Positions 36,810 through 44,709 of a DNA stretch of 50,967 bases are shown here, in pieces. The stretch comes from Parcubacteria group bacterium (GTDB taxonomy: Bacteria; Patescibacteriota; Minisyncoccia; Portnoybacterales; UBA2143): the NCBI GenBank assembly GCA_002685955.1, contig NYYU01000041.1:1-50967 (forward strand). The letters run 5' to 3'. Position 1 is the stretch's first letter, and each line of letters opens with the position of its first letter. A program made the translations under genes and the position numbers. The notes under the pieces were generated by a model, which made no database searches, was not told the origin of the DNA, and worked only from the letters and a program-made list of their open reading frames with translations.

Positions 36810-37076
36810 ATGAATAGTCTTGAAAAACTTAAACAAATATTAGAAGGTTCAAAGCTGTCGAGCCGAGACCAAAAAGCGCTTGTTGATCTTTTCTCGTCAG
36901 CAAAAGACGAAGAGCTGGAACCTGTGATTAAATTATTTTCTGAAAATCCGGAATGGATTGAAAAAATCAGCCATAACCACAAAATAAAACAAGAAGCATT
37001 GAAAAAGAGTGATGCAAATTTATGGCAGAAAATTATTCAAGAAGAAGAATCTCAACTCAGAGAATTAGAAAAATAA
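36810..37076 (+). CDS. Small helical protein, cassette copy 1 gene B
   Basis: ATG at 36810: MNSLEKLKQILEGSKLSSRDQKALVDLF...; similar to the 37148-37420 product. Confidence 0.65.
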   Translation: MNSLEKLKQILEGSKLSSRDQKALVDLFSSAKDEELEPVIKLFSENPEWIEKISHNHKIKQEALKKSDANLWQKIIQEEESQLRELEK

Positions 37077-37100
37077 CCCAAAACCAATGGCATAATTAAA

Positions 37101-37151
37101 ACCGTCTGCCTGAGGCAGACGGTCTTGTCTTTATTAATCCCTAAAAATCAG
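37101..37151. repeat. Palindrome-containing direct repeat, copy A
   Basis: CCGTCTGCC-TGA-GGCAGACGG plus TTGTCTTTATTAATCCCTAAAAATCAG; near-copy at 38881-38932. Confidence 0.9.
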
Positions 37152-37420
37152 ATAGATTTATCAATTTCATCTAAAAATTCTTTTTCTTCTTTTAATATCT
37201 CGCTAAAATCAGCCTGTTTATTCCCCATAAAAATATTTTGTTTTTTCTTATAATTATTATAAACCCATGTTACCCATTTTTTATCTTCTTTGAACAATTC
37301 AAGAATTATAGAAAGATTATTCATAGGAGAATATCCAATAATATTATAAAGCTCATCCTGTTCTTGTTGTTTAAGATTAGATGATGATATTAATTTCCTT
37401 ATTTGTAATAATGTCTCCAT
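37148..37420 (-). CDS. Small helical protein, cassette copy 2 gene B
   Basis: METLLQIRKLISSSNLKQQEQDELYNII...; similar to the 36810-37076 product. Confidence 0.65.
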   Translation of the reverse strand: METLLQIRKLISSSNLKQQEQDELYNIIGYSPMNNLSIILELFKEDKKWVTWVYNNYKKKQNIFMGNKQADFSEILKEEKEFLDEIDKSI

Positions 37421-37424
37421 GATA

Positions 37425-38045
37425 TTAAAAATCTGACGGTTTCATATATTCGTTCCCTTTTGTTATGGTCACTGAAGGATCTTGCTTTTTATTTTTATCC
37501 TCTATCTCATCATCTTCCACGCTATCTACAGGCGATCTTTTAATTTTACGCGCTTTTTCAACGCTTTCTCTCTCATCATCAGTTAATAAATCTAAAGGCA
37601 CATTATGTTCATTAATATGAGTTGGCACGAATCCTTCTAATTTAATTGAAGGATTATTGGAATCAAAATCAATTCCCATTTTTCCAGCAAGCTCTGATGC
37701 CCTTTTAATCCATCTTTCTCTTTCTTCTTGCTTTTGTTTCTTTTTCTTTAACACTTGTTCTATTCGCCTTTGCATACGCTCATCACCAGAATATTTATTC
37801 TGGTCAGCACCTTTTTGCTTCTCACTTATGGTATGTCTTTTTATCTCATCACCTGCTTCTGCTTTAGATAAACTAACAGTACCAGCAAGTAAAGTGCACA
37901 AGACCATTGTTTTAGCTACTAATTTTGACTTACCGCGCAATCCCTCTATAAATCCTTTTTCTTGAATTGCAAGCTTATCCAAATCAATATGTGGTTCTTT
38001 CTCGTTAGTATTATTAATATTTTCTGGAAACTTTTCTAAATTCAT
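37425..38045 (-). CDS. Hypothetical single-TM protein, cassette copy 2 gene A
   Basis: DKLAIQEKGFIEGLRGKSKLVAKTMVLCTLLAGTVSLSKAEAGD; parallels the 36206-36799 product. Confidence 0.65.
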   Translation of the reverse strand: MNLEKFPENINNTNEKEPHIDLDKLAIQEKGFIEGLRGKSKLVAKTMVLCTLLAGTVSLSKAEAGDEIKRHTISEKQKGADQNKYSGDERMQRRIEQVLKKKKQKQEERERWIKRASELAGKMGIDFDSNNPSIKLEGFVPTHINEHNVPLDLLTDDERESVEKARKIKRSPVDSVEDDEIEDKNKKQDPSVTITKGNEYMKPSDF

Positions 38046-38182
38046 ATAGTTCTATTATATCATTTATGTTATTTTTATCAAGTATATATCTGTCGATTAT
38101 AACTTTTTTGTGATAAGATGATAGAGAAATTCGAAAATAATAAATTTATACAAAATTTGTTGTTAAAAGTAAACAATTTTTC

Positions 38183-38848
38183 ATGAAACCAACATATTTT
38201 CAATTTAATTGTAAAGAAATTGATAAATTAGACTTACATCAAGCCAATGCAGTTTTGAAACATAAACCAGATATAATAGTTCTTGAATATCCGAACAATA
38301 ATAAAACACCCGATCTACCATTTAATCAGTACTCACCTTTAAAAAAACCGAAGGGTATGATAAAAAGTCGTCTTAAAAAATTCCCAGATAAAGTTTTGAA
38401 AATTCATCCATGGGTTAAAGCAGATACTATAATGTGGAAGAATATTGCAAGTCTTTGGAAGAAAAATCATCAAATTTTAATTTACCCGGTAGATGCTCCA
38501 AGTGAGCTGACAAAAGAATGGATAGAAGTATGGAATCACACTTATCCCTGCGTAAAGAAAAACTGGGCTTGGTGGGTAAAAATATATTTACGCGAAAAGA
38601 TTATGGCTAAAAATATTCAATGGATACTAGATAATTATAAAAAAAAGAAAAAACCTAAAGTTTTGATATTTTTACAAAGTTTCCACTGGAATCATGTAAA
38701 ATTTCTTCTAGATAATCCGACTAAAAATGAAATCTGGAAATATTATTTTGGAAACTTTCCCGAAATAGATAAACAAAATATCAGAGGCAAAATAAGAAAT
38801 CTAAATAATACATTCTACAAATATTGGAATAAAATATCAGACTTCTAG
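38183..38848 (+). CDS. Hypothetical, possibly divergent TraB/PrgY-like
   Basis: PDIIVLEYPN..., REKIMAKNIQWIL, KPKVLIFLQSFHWNHVKFLL order resembles TraB/GumN layout; weak. Confidence 0.5.
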   Translation: MKPTYFQFNCKEIDKLDLHQANAVLKHKPDIIVLEYPNNNKTPDLPFNQYSPLKKPKGMIKSRLKKFPDKVLKIHPWVKADTIMWKNIASLWKKNHQILIYPVDAPSELTKEWIEVWNHTYPCVKKNWAWWVKIYLREKIMAKNIQWILDNYKKKKKPKVLIFLQSFHWNHVKFLLDNPTKNEIWKYYFGNFPEIDKQNIRGKIRNLNNTFYKYWNKISDF

Positions 38849-38880
38849 TTTTTACAACATCACACATCACTAGACATTTG

Positions 38881-38932
38881 ACCGTCTGCCTGGGACAGAT
38901 GGTTTTTGTCTTTATTAATCCCTAAAAATCAG
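38881..38932. repeat. Palindrome-containing direct repeat, copy B
   Basis: ACCGTCTGCCTGGGACAGATGGTTTTTGTCTTTATTAATCCCTAAAAATCAG; 27-nt identical 3' part shared with copy A. Confidence 0.9.
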
Positions 38933-38945
38933 CTACTATTTATAT

Positions 38946-39359
38946 ATGAAGCAATATAAAACTAAAGTTAGGATACTGACTGGCAAAAACTATCCTGATT
39001 TATATAAAAAGGCCTTTAGTCTTTATCGACAGATTAAACGAAAGACAAAACGTAAACCATACATAAGGTCATTCTATTTTAGAAAAGATAAAATATTCTT
39101 GGATTTATTCTGGCAACATCTTCATCAGAAAAACTGGCGGGATAGAAAAAGACGCATACGATATTATCCTTGCGCCATAGAGCTTATCAGATATTCGCGC
39201 CTTGACCCAGCATCAACAGATAATCCTAATAATCCATCAGAAATTTTGCATAAATTTAGCGGCATTGCGCCTGATGGAAGTGTTTTTTATGTTCAAATTA
39301 AAGAGAACAAACGGAATAACCAAAAATATTTAATGTCCGTATTCCCAGAGCAAAAATAA
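38946..39359 (+). CDS. Hypothetical; possible PBECR/RelE-like fold protein
   Basis: YYPCAIELIRYSRLDPASTDNPNNPSEILHKFSGIAPDGSVFYVQIKENKRNNQKYLMSVFPEQK; family call is tentative. Confidence 0.5.
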   Translation: MKQYKTKVRILTGKNYPDLYKKAFSLYRQIKRKTKRKPYIRSFYFRKDKIFLDLFWQHLHQKNWRDRKRRIRYYPCAIELIRYSRLDPASTDNPNNPSEILHKFSGIAPDGSVFYVQIKENKRNNQKYLMSVFPEQK

Positions 39360-39366
39360 ACAAAAC

Positions 39367-39420
39367 AAAAAGGCCTTCTGTCAGGTGTAGTATAGAAACT
39401 ACGACTAAAAGCCTTTTATG
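39367..39420. terminator. Composite stem-loop / terminator
   Basis: AAAAAGGC...GTC-GTAGT-atagaa-ACTAC-GAC...AGCCTTTT. Confidence 0.55.
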
Positions 39421-39491
39421 CTATAAGTATAGCAAACTAATATAATCTGTCAAGCCTAATATTGTGAATAACCAAAAAGGTCAAATTAACT

Positions 39492-39941
39492 ATGCCTACA
39501 CTAGCCACTAATCGCCAAGCTAGATTTAATTACAAAATTCTGGAAACCTATGAAGCCGGCATAGTTTTAGCCGGCCATGAAGTTAAATCAGTTAAAAATG
39601 GCCATATTAGCTTAAAAGGTTCCTATGTTACTATTAAAAACCAAGAAGCTTGGCTAGTTAATGCCCAAATCTCTCCTTATCAACCCAAAAATATGCCTAA
39701 GGATTATGAACCAACTAATTCTAGAAAATTACTCCTTCATAAAGATGAAATCAAGGCTTTAGTTGGGAAAACCAAACAAAAAGGCTTGACTTTAGTGCCT
39801 TTGCGGGTCTATACTAAGCACAGTATTGTTAAGCTAGAATTTGGCTTAGGCCAAGGCAAAAGAAAAACAGATAAACGAGAAACAATTAAAAAAAGAGAAG
39901 CTGAGAAAAGAATTGGCCGAGCTTTAAGACAAAGGGGATGA
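39492..39941 (+). CDS. smpB: SsrA-binding protein SmpB
   Basis: NRQARFNYKILETYEAGIVLAGHEVKSVKNGHISLKGSYV, RKLLLHKDEI, LGQGKRKTDKRETIKKREAEK. Confidence 0.97.
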   Translation: MPTLATNRQARFNYKILETYEAGIVLAGHEVKSVKNGHISLKGSYVTIKNQEAWLVNAQISPYQPKNMPKDYEPTNSRKLLLHKDEIKALVGKTKQKGLTLVPLRVYTKHSIVKLEFGLGQGKRKTDKRETIKKREAEKRIGRALRQRG

Positions 39942-40275
39942 CAGGTATCGATGAGAGTTCATTTTTTGATAAGCAAGTCGAGCTTAAAATCTCGTAAAAC
40001 TTTTAAACCTAACAACTGCTAAACCTAATTTAGCTTTTGCTACTGCTTAAGTTCGGTAGCCATCCAATCTCTTGATTTCTGATAGGGAGTCTCGGGTGTC
40101 AATTTTTCAGAATAGGCAATTAAATTATCTCGCTTTTTTGCCAAAACTTTAGAGATAAGGGTTAAGAATTTTTTGCTTGATTTTTCAGTTCTTAATTCCT
40201 CAAATTAAATCGAGCTAAGCTTGTAGAATTGTTAAACAATGACTTTTAGACGGGGGTTCGATCCCCCCATCTCCA
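39934..40275 (+). ncRNA. ssrA: tmRNA (transfer-messenger RNA)
   Basis: 5' GGGGATG pairs with 3' CATCTCC; T-arm GACGGGGGTTCGATCCCCCC; internal tag ORF GCT AAA CCT AAT TTA GCT TTT GCT ACT GCT TAA (40018-40050); next to smpB. Confidence 0.95.
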
Positions 40276-40297
40276 CTAATAAAATAAAAGGAAATCT

Positions 40298-40834
40298 ATT
40301 TACAAGAAAAGGTTTTTCAAAAAAAAATTCGTTCCTAGAACCCGTATCAACCACTGGATTAAAGTCAGCCCTATCCGATTAATTGATGAAAAAAACAATA
40401 ATTTAGGCATTGTTGAAACTAGTCAAGCAATTAAAATGGCTAATGAAAAAGGGCTTGATTTGATAGAAATAGCTCCTCAGGCGCGACCACCAGTCTGTCG
40501 AATTATGGACCATGGCAAATATCAGTATCAGAAATCAAAAGAAGAAAAAACCCAAAGATCTAAACAGAAAAGAACAGAAACTAAAGGTGTCAGAATCAGC
40601 TTCCGCATTGGACAACACGATTTAGAATTTAAGGCTAAACAAGCAGAAAAATTCCTAGAACAAGGACACAAAGTTAAAATAGAATTAATTCTACGCGGTC
40701 GAGAAAAAGGATTAATTCAAGTTGCTAAAGAAAAGTTAATCCAGTTTATTGAATTAATTCCTTTAGAAACAAAAATTGAACAAGAGATTAAAAAACAGCA
40801 CAGAGGATTAGGCGTAGTAATAACAAAACAATGA
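40298..40834 (+). CDS. infC: Translation initiation factor IF-3, AUU start codon
   Basis: AAAAGGAAATCT-ATT; in-frame (M)YKKRFFKKKFVPRTRINHWIKVSPIRLIDEKNNNLGIVETSQAIKMANEKGLDLIEIAPQARPPVCRIMDHGKYQYQ; track starts 46 codons late. Confidence 0.93.
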   Translation: MYKKRFFKKKFVPRTRINHWIKVSPIRLIDEKNNNLGIVETSQAIKMANEKGLDLIEIAPQARPPVCRIMDHGKYQYQKSKEEKTQRSKQKRTETKGVRISFRIGQHDLEFKAKQAEKFLEQGHKVKIELILRGREKGLIQVAKEKLIQFIELIPLETKIEQEIKKQHRGLGVVITKQ

Positions 40835-41028
40835 CCAAACTTAAAACAAGAAAAGCATTATTAAAAAGAATTAAAATTACAAAAAGAAAAAAGATAATCC
40901 ACCGGCCTGTTCATCAAGGCCATTTTAATGCTAAAGAATCAGGCAGCAAAACCAGGGCAAAAAGGAAAGGAAGCCAATTAGCCTCAGTTAATAGAAAAAG
41001 AATTAAAAAAATATTACCACATCTTTAA
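40831..41028 (+). CDS. rpmI: Ribosomal protein L35
   Basis: [12 protein letters not shown]...HLFNAKE-type core; infC-rpmI-rplT order. Confidence 0.94.
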   Translation: MTKLKTRKALLKRIKITKRKKIIHRPVHQGHFNAKESGSKTRAKRKGSQLASVNRKRIKKILPHL

Positions 41029-41029
41029 T

Positions 41030-41383
41030 ATGACTAGAGTTAAACGAGGTACTACCGCTCACAAACGAAGAAAAAAAATCATTAAACAAGCTAAGGGATT
41101 CAAATGGGGGCGTAAATCTAAATATCGCCTAGCTAAAGATGCCCTTAAACATGCTTGGACTTATGCTTATCGAGACCGTAAAACAAAAAAGCGGAATTTT
41201 CGTCGACTCTGGAACATTAAAATCAATGCCGCCTCTAGAATGCACGGCTTAACTTATAGTCAGTTTATTAATAAATTAAAAAAAGCTAATATTGAAATAG
41301 ATAGAAAAATATTAGCTCTATTAGCTGAAAAACATCCAGAAATATTTGAACAAATAGTTAAACAAGTTGGTAAAACAAAATAA
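41030..41383 (+). CDS. rplT: Ribosomal protein L20
   Basis: [60 protein letters not shown]. Confidence 0.97.
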   Translation: MTRVKRGTTAHKRRKKIIKQAKGFKWGRKSKYRLAKDALKHAWTYAYRDRKTKKRNFRRLWNIKINAASRMHGLTYSQFINKLKKANIEIDRKILALLAEKHPEIFEQIVKQVGKTK

Positions 41384-41387
41384 CAAT

Positions 41388-42332
41388 CTATATTTCTGCT
41401 ATTAATAAATCTAACGCAGTCGGGCCATCTATCTGGCCTGTTTTTAATTCCCAGTCAATCTTCATCAAATATTGATAAATCCTTTTTAATTGGTCCAAAC
41501 TAAAGTTTTTTAATTGCTGAGCGCTTTTTCTAACCACAAAAGGATGGAGCCCGCTTTGTTTGGCTAAATTATAAAAAGGAGTTCCTTTTTCTGTTAAATC
41601 TTTTAATCTAAGTAATGTTCGTAATTGATAAATAAACATAGAAAGCAAATAGATTTCGTTATCACCCTGACTAAGATGCTCATGTAAAAGACGAAAAGCA
41701 GTTTTTTTATCCCGTTGAGCCAAAGCATCAATCGCTTTAAAAATATTTGTATCTATTTTAGCTTTAACTAATAAATCTATATCTTGTTCATCAATCAATT
41801 GACCTTTCTTATAATCAATCAGCTTATTTAATTCATTACTAATTTGCCATAAATCATTACCTGTATAAATAATTAACTTCCTAATTGCTCCTTGGCTGAT
41901 ACTCACTTTATTCTTGTCCACCTCTTTTTTAACCCACCTAGCTAAAGCAAGATTGTCCAAAGGAGAAAATTCTTCGGACATGCTTACTCGTCGCTTAAAA
42001 TCAGCTTGAGGCAATTTGCCTGATTGATAGATAACTACCAATATATCTTGATTATCTTTGAGTTTGCTTTTTTTAAGATACTCAAAAAAATCTTCTTGGA
42101 AATCCTTTTTATTAAAAAGATTTTCTAGAACAATAAGTTTTTTTTCATCAAACATAGAAACTACTTCAACTTTTTGCCTAAATTTATCAAAGTTTAAATC
42201 CTCTTCTCTAAAACGCATCAAATCAAGACCACTCTGATGTTTGGCCTGATACTGTTCAATAATTTCATTTAATTTTTCTCGCTGGCGAAAAGTATCTTCA
42301 CCATAAAGTAAAATAATCATAATTATTCCCAA
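41388..42332 (-). CDS. holA: DNA polymerase III subunit delta
   Basis: ILLYGEDTFRQREKLNEII, NDLWQISNELNKL, FKAIDALAQRDKKTAFRLL, FVVRKSAQQLKNFSLDQLKRIY. Confidence 0.92.
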   Translation of the reverse strand: MGIIMIILLYGEDTFRQREKLNEIIEQYQAKHQSGLDLMRFREEDLNFDKFRQKVEVVSMFDEKKLIVLENLFNKKDFQEDFFEYLKKSKLKDNQDILVVIYQSGKLPQADFKRRVSMSEEFSPLDNLALARWVKKEVDKNKVSISQGAIRKLIIYTGNDLWQISNELNKLIDYKKGQLIDEQDIDLLVKAKIDTNIFKAIDALAQRDKKTAFRLLHEHLSQGDNEIYLLSMFIYQLRTLLRLKDLTEKGTPFYNLAKQSGLHPFVVRKSAQQLKNFSLDQLKRIYQYLMKIDWELKTGQIDGPTALDLLIAEI

Positions 42333-43357
42333 GTTACTTCTTGGTTCGGCTCAACTATTTCTATCCAAGTTTGGCCAACCACAAAAGGTATTTCCTTGTT
42401 TGTATCCTTATTTAAAAATTTAAGTTTACTGGCTGGATTTTTTTCGCTTTTCTGCCACAAACAGGGAATCACCTGCCCATTTTGATAAATCTGGCAGAGG
42501 CCACTGCCTTCTAAATCTAAATCATTGTAATAAGGACCTTCAATTTGTTTTGAAAAAACTCTCATCACTACAATATTCTTTGCCTCAATCTGCTGATTAT
42601 TGTTCCGGTCTATTTCTTTTAAATTAGTTCGATAGCGTAAATATGAATTAGTGGCCGGCTCATACTGATATGATATATTGTATGGATAACTATAGCCAAT
42701 TCTCAAAACTCGACTTGTCTGTTCCTGGTTAAGCTCTTCTTGAATATGACCATAACCTTCAAATTGATTAACTAATCGATAACCTAGCTTTTGGGCAGCC
42801 TTGAGTAGTCTTTCCATTGTAGTAAATCCATTATGAGGCTGAGGAATAGTATTTTTCTGATAAAAAGCATTATAGGGATTTTTTAAGGCGTCAATATTAT
42901 CAATGATGCCGGCATCTAATTGATCAAGAATAAAATGAGAGCCTCCCCAATGGACAAAAATGGCATCAAATCCTAAAGCCAAGGGGACAAAATCATGACG
43001 AGCGCTGCGCAAGGAGCCAATTTCCTCCGGAGACTGGCAAATATAGAAAGCAATCATTCTGGTAATACTCCCGGTGATCACCGGCATCTCTATGACTAAA
43101 TCAGCCTGGCTCAATCCAGCCAGAGGACGAGCCACTGGGTCACTAGCCAAGACCACGGCTAAAGGACGTCTTTGATGATTTTGACAAGCCATCCCGCTTA
43201 AAGGATTAGCTTGCCCTAAGACCGGCTGATTAACTTGTTCAATTGATTGATTATTTATTTCAGTTATCCGTTCAGACTGATGCCAAACAAAAATTAGCCC
43301 TAAGGCTAAGAGCAAACAGCTAAAGATTAGCATAAGCTTGGTTTTTGGACTGAACAT
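42323..43357 (-). CDS. DUF3048 (YerB-like) domain protein; start MFSPKTKL at 43357 preferred
   Basis: RPLAVVLASDPVARPLAGLSQADLVIEMPVITGSITRMIAFY, GSLRSARHDFVPLALGFDAIFVHWGGS. Confidence 0.88.
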   Translation of the reverse strand: MFSPKTKLMLIFSCLLLALGLIFVWHQSERITEINNQSIEQVNQPVLGQANPLSGMACQNHQRRPLAVVLASDPVARPLAGLSQADLVIEMPVITGSITRMIAFYICQSPEEIGSLRSARHDFVPLALGFDAIFVHWGGSHFILDQLDAGIIDNIDALKNPYNAFYQKNTIPQPHNGFTTMERLLKAAQKLGYRLVNQFEGYGHIQEELNQEQTSRVLRIGYSYPYNISYQYEPATNSYLRYRTNLKEIDRNNNQQIEAKNIVVMRVFSKQIEGPYYNDLDLEGSGLCQIYQNGQVIPCLWQKSEKNPASKLKFLNKDTNKEIPFVVGQTWIEIVEPNQEVTWE

Positions 43358-43358
43358 T

Positions 43359-43769
43359 TTAGAGATCTTTTTTATCCAGGACTTGTTTAATTTTTTGAAT
43401 AATTTCATCAGGTGTAAAATGAGCTTTGATTAAATATCCACTTGCCCCCAATTGGATACCTTTTTCTACCTCTCTTTCCTCTCCTATGTTGCTTAAAATG
43501 ATTACTGGAATTTTACTAATCTGAGGATCTATTCTAATCTGTTCCAGAACTTCAAAACCACCCATACCAGGCAAGATCAAATCCAATAAAATCAGTTGAG
43601 GCCGGTCTTTTTTAGCCTTGGCCAAAGCTTCTTGTCCAGTAACGGCGATTGATAGCTTAAACCCCTCGTCTTTTATTTTACGAACTAAAAGCTCTCGCAG
43701 AAACTTGTCGTCTTCAACTATCAAAATCAATTCGTTTTTCTTATGGCTGCTTTTTAGTTCACTAATCAT
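43359..43769 (-). CDS. Response regulator receiver (REC) domain protein, stand-alone
   Basis: ILIVEDDKFLRELL, LILLDLILPGMGGFEVL, VIILSN, GASGYLIKA. Confidence 0.95.
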   Translation of the reverse strand: MISELKSSHKKNELILIVEDDKFLRELLVRKIKDEGFKLSIAVTGQEALAKAKKDRPQLILLDLILPGMGGFEVLEQIRIDPQISKIPVIILSNIGEEREVEKGIQLGASGYLIKAHFTPDEIIQKIKQVLDKKDL

Positions 43770-43842
43770 ATACTTTATTAATTATTTCTGCATTCATTTT
43801 ATCACATTCAATAGAAACTGTCACCTAGCTGCTTGAAATTGG

Positions 43843-44709
43843 CTATTGCAGTATAGACAATCTTTGGATTAAGCTTTTAAATTCCAATTTCCCCAATAAT
43901 TTATTCACTTGAGAACGGTCAAATTTGCCCCAATAAGATTGTTTTAACTTAAATTCAATCGGTACATCTTTTTTAATAGTTACTAAATACTGACTGAAAA
44001 AAGCTTCTTTTTTATACTCCAATAATCTAGCTTTTAGTTTAGGGTTTAAATTGCTGGTTCCTAAAGACTGATAAAGATTTTCTAAACTGCTAAACTTCCT
44101 TATTAACTCAGCAGCTGTTTTTTCGCCAACACCGGGCACACCAGGGATATTATCAGAAGGATCGCCTTTAAGTCCTTTAAAATCAATTAATTGTTCTGGC
44201 CTCAAGCCATAACGTTTCTTAACTGCAACTCGGTCATAGATAGTTGACCCCTTAACGCCTTTTGAAATATGGACTTCTGTCTTTTTATTAACCAATTGAA
44301 GAGTGTCTAAATCACCGGTGATAATAATACTTTTAATTTTTTGTTTAGCTACCTTGCCCACAATCGTGCCAATAAAATCATCTGCTTCAAATCCTTTTTT
44401 TTGATAAATAGGGATATCCATAGCTTTAACTATTTCTTTGATTAACGGAATCTGATCGTATAATTCCTGGGGCGGCTTAACCCGCTTAGCCTTGTAATCT
44501 TGATACTCTACATGGCGAAATGTCGGTCCGGCTAAATCAAAAGTAGCCACTAAATAGTCTGGCTTTAAATCCTGAATTACTTTAAAAAGAATGGAAGTAA
44601 ATCCATAAACGGCATTAACTAATTGACCTTGCTTAGTTCTAAAAGGCGGCAAAGCATGATACGCCCGATGGATTAAAGCATTACCGTCAATAATAACTAA
44701 AGTTTTCAT
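43843..44709 (-). CDS. Stand-alone 5'-3' exonuclease (PolA N-terminal-type)
   Basis: LVIIDGNALIHRAYHALP, GFEADDFIGTI, ITGDLDTLQLV, GDPSDNIPGVPGVGEKTAAEL; no polymerase domain. Confidence 0.94.
   Translation of the reverse strand: MKTLVIIDGNALIHRAYHALPPFRTKQGQLVNAVYGFTSILFKVIQDLKPDYLVATFDLAGPTFRHVEYQDYKAKRVKPPQELYDQIPLIKEIVKAMDIPIYQKKGFEADDFIGTIVGKVAKQKIKSIIITGDLDTLQLVNKKTEVHISKGVKGSTIYDRVAVKKRYGLRPEQLIDFKGLKGDPSDNIPGVPGVGEKTAAELIRKFSSLENLYQSLGTSNLNPKLKARLLEYKKEAFFSQYLVTIKKDVPIEFKLKQSYWGKFDRSQVNKLLGKLEFKSLIQRLSILQ

Noticed and set aside
43073-43086. Perfect palindrome CCGGTGATCACCGG in the DUF3048 gene
   Set aside because: Encodes a normal-looking MPVITGSITR segment with no sign of an insertion; likely chance.
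43358-43408. Upstream start of the DUF3048 protein
   Set aside because: Would overlap the response regulator by about 50 nt; ATG at 43357 just before a TM segment is more plausible.
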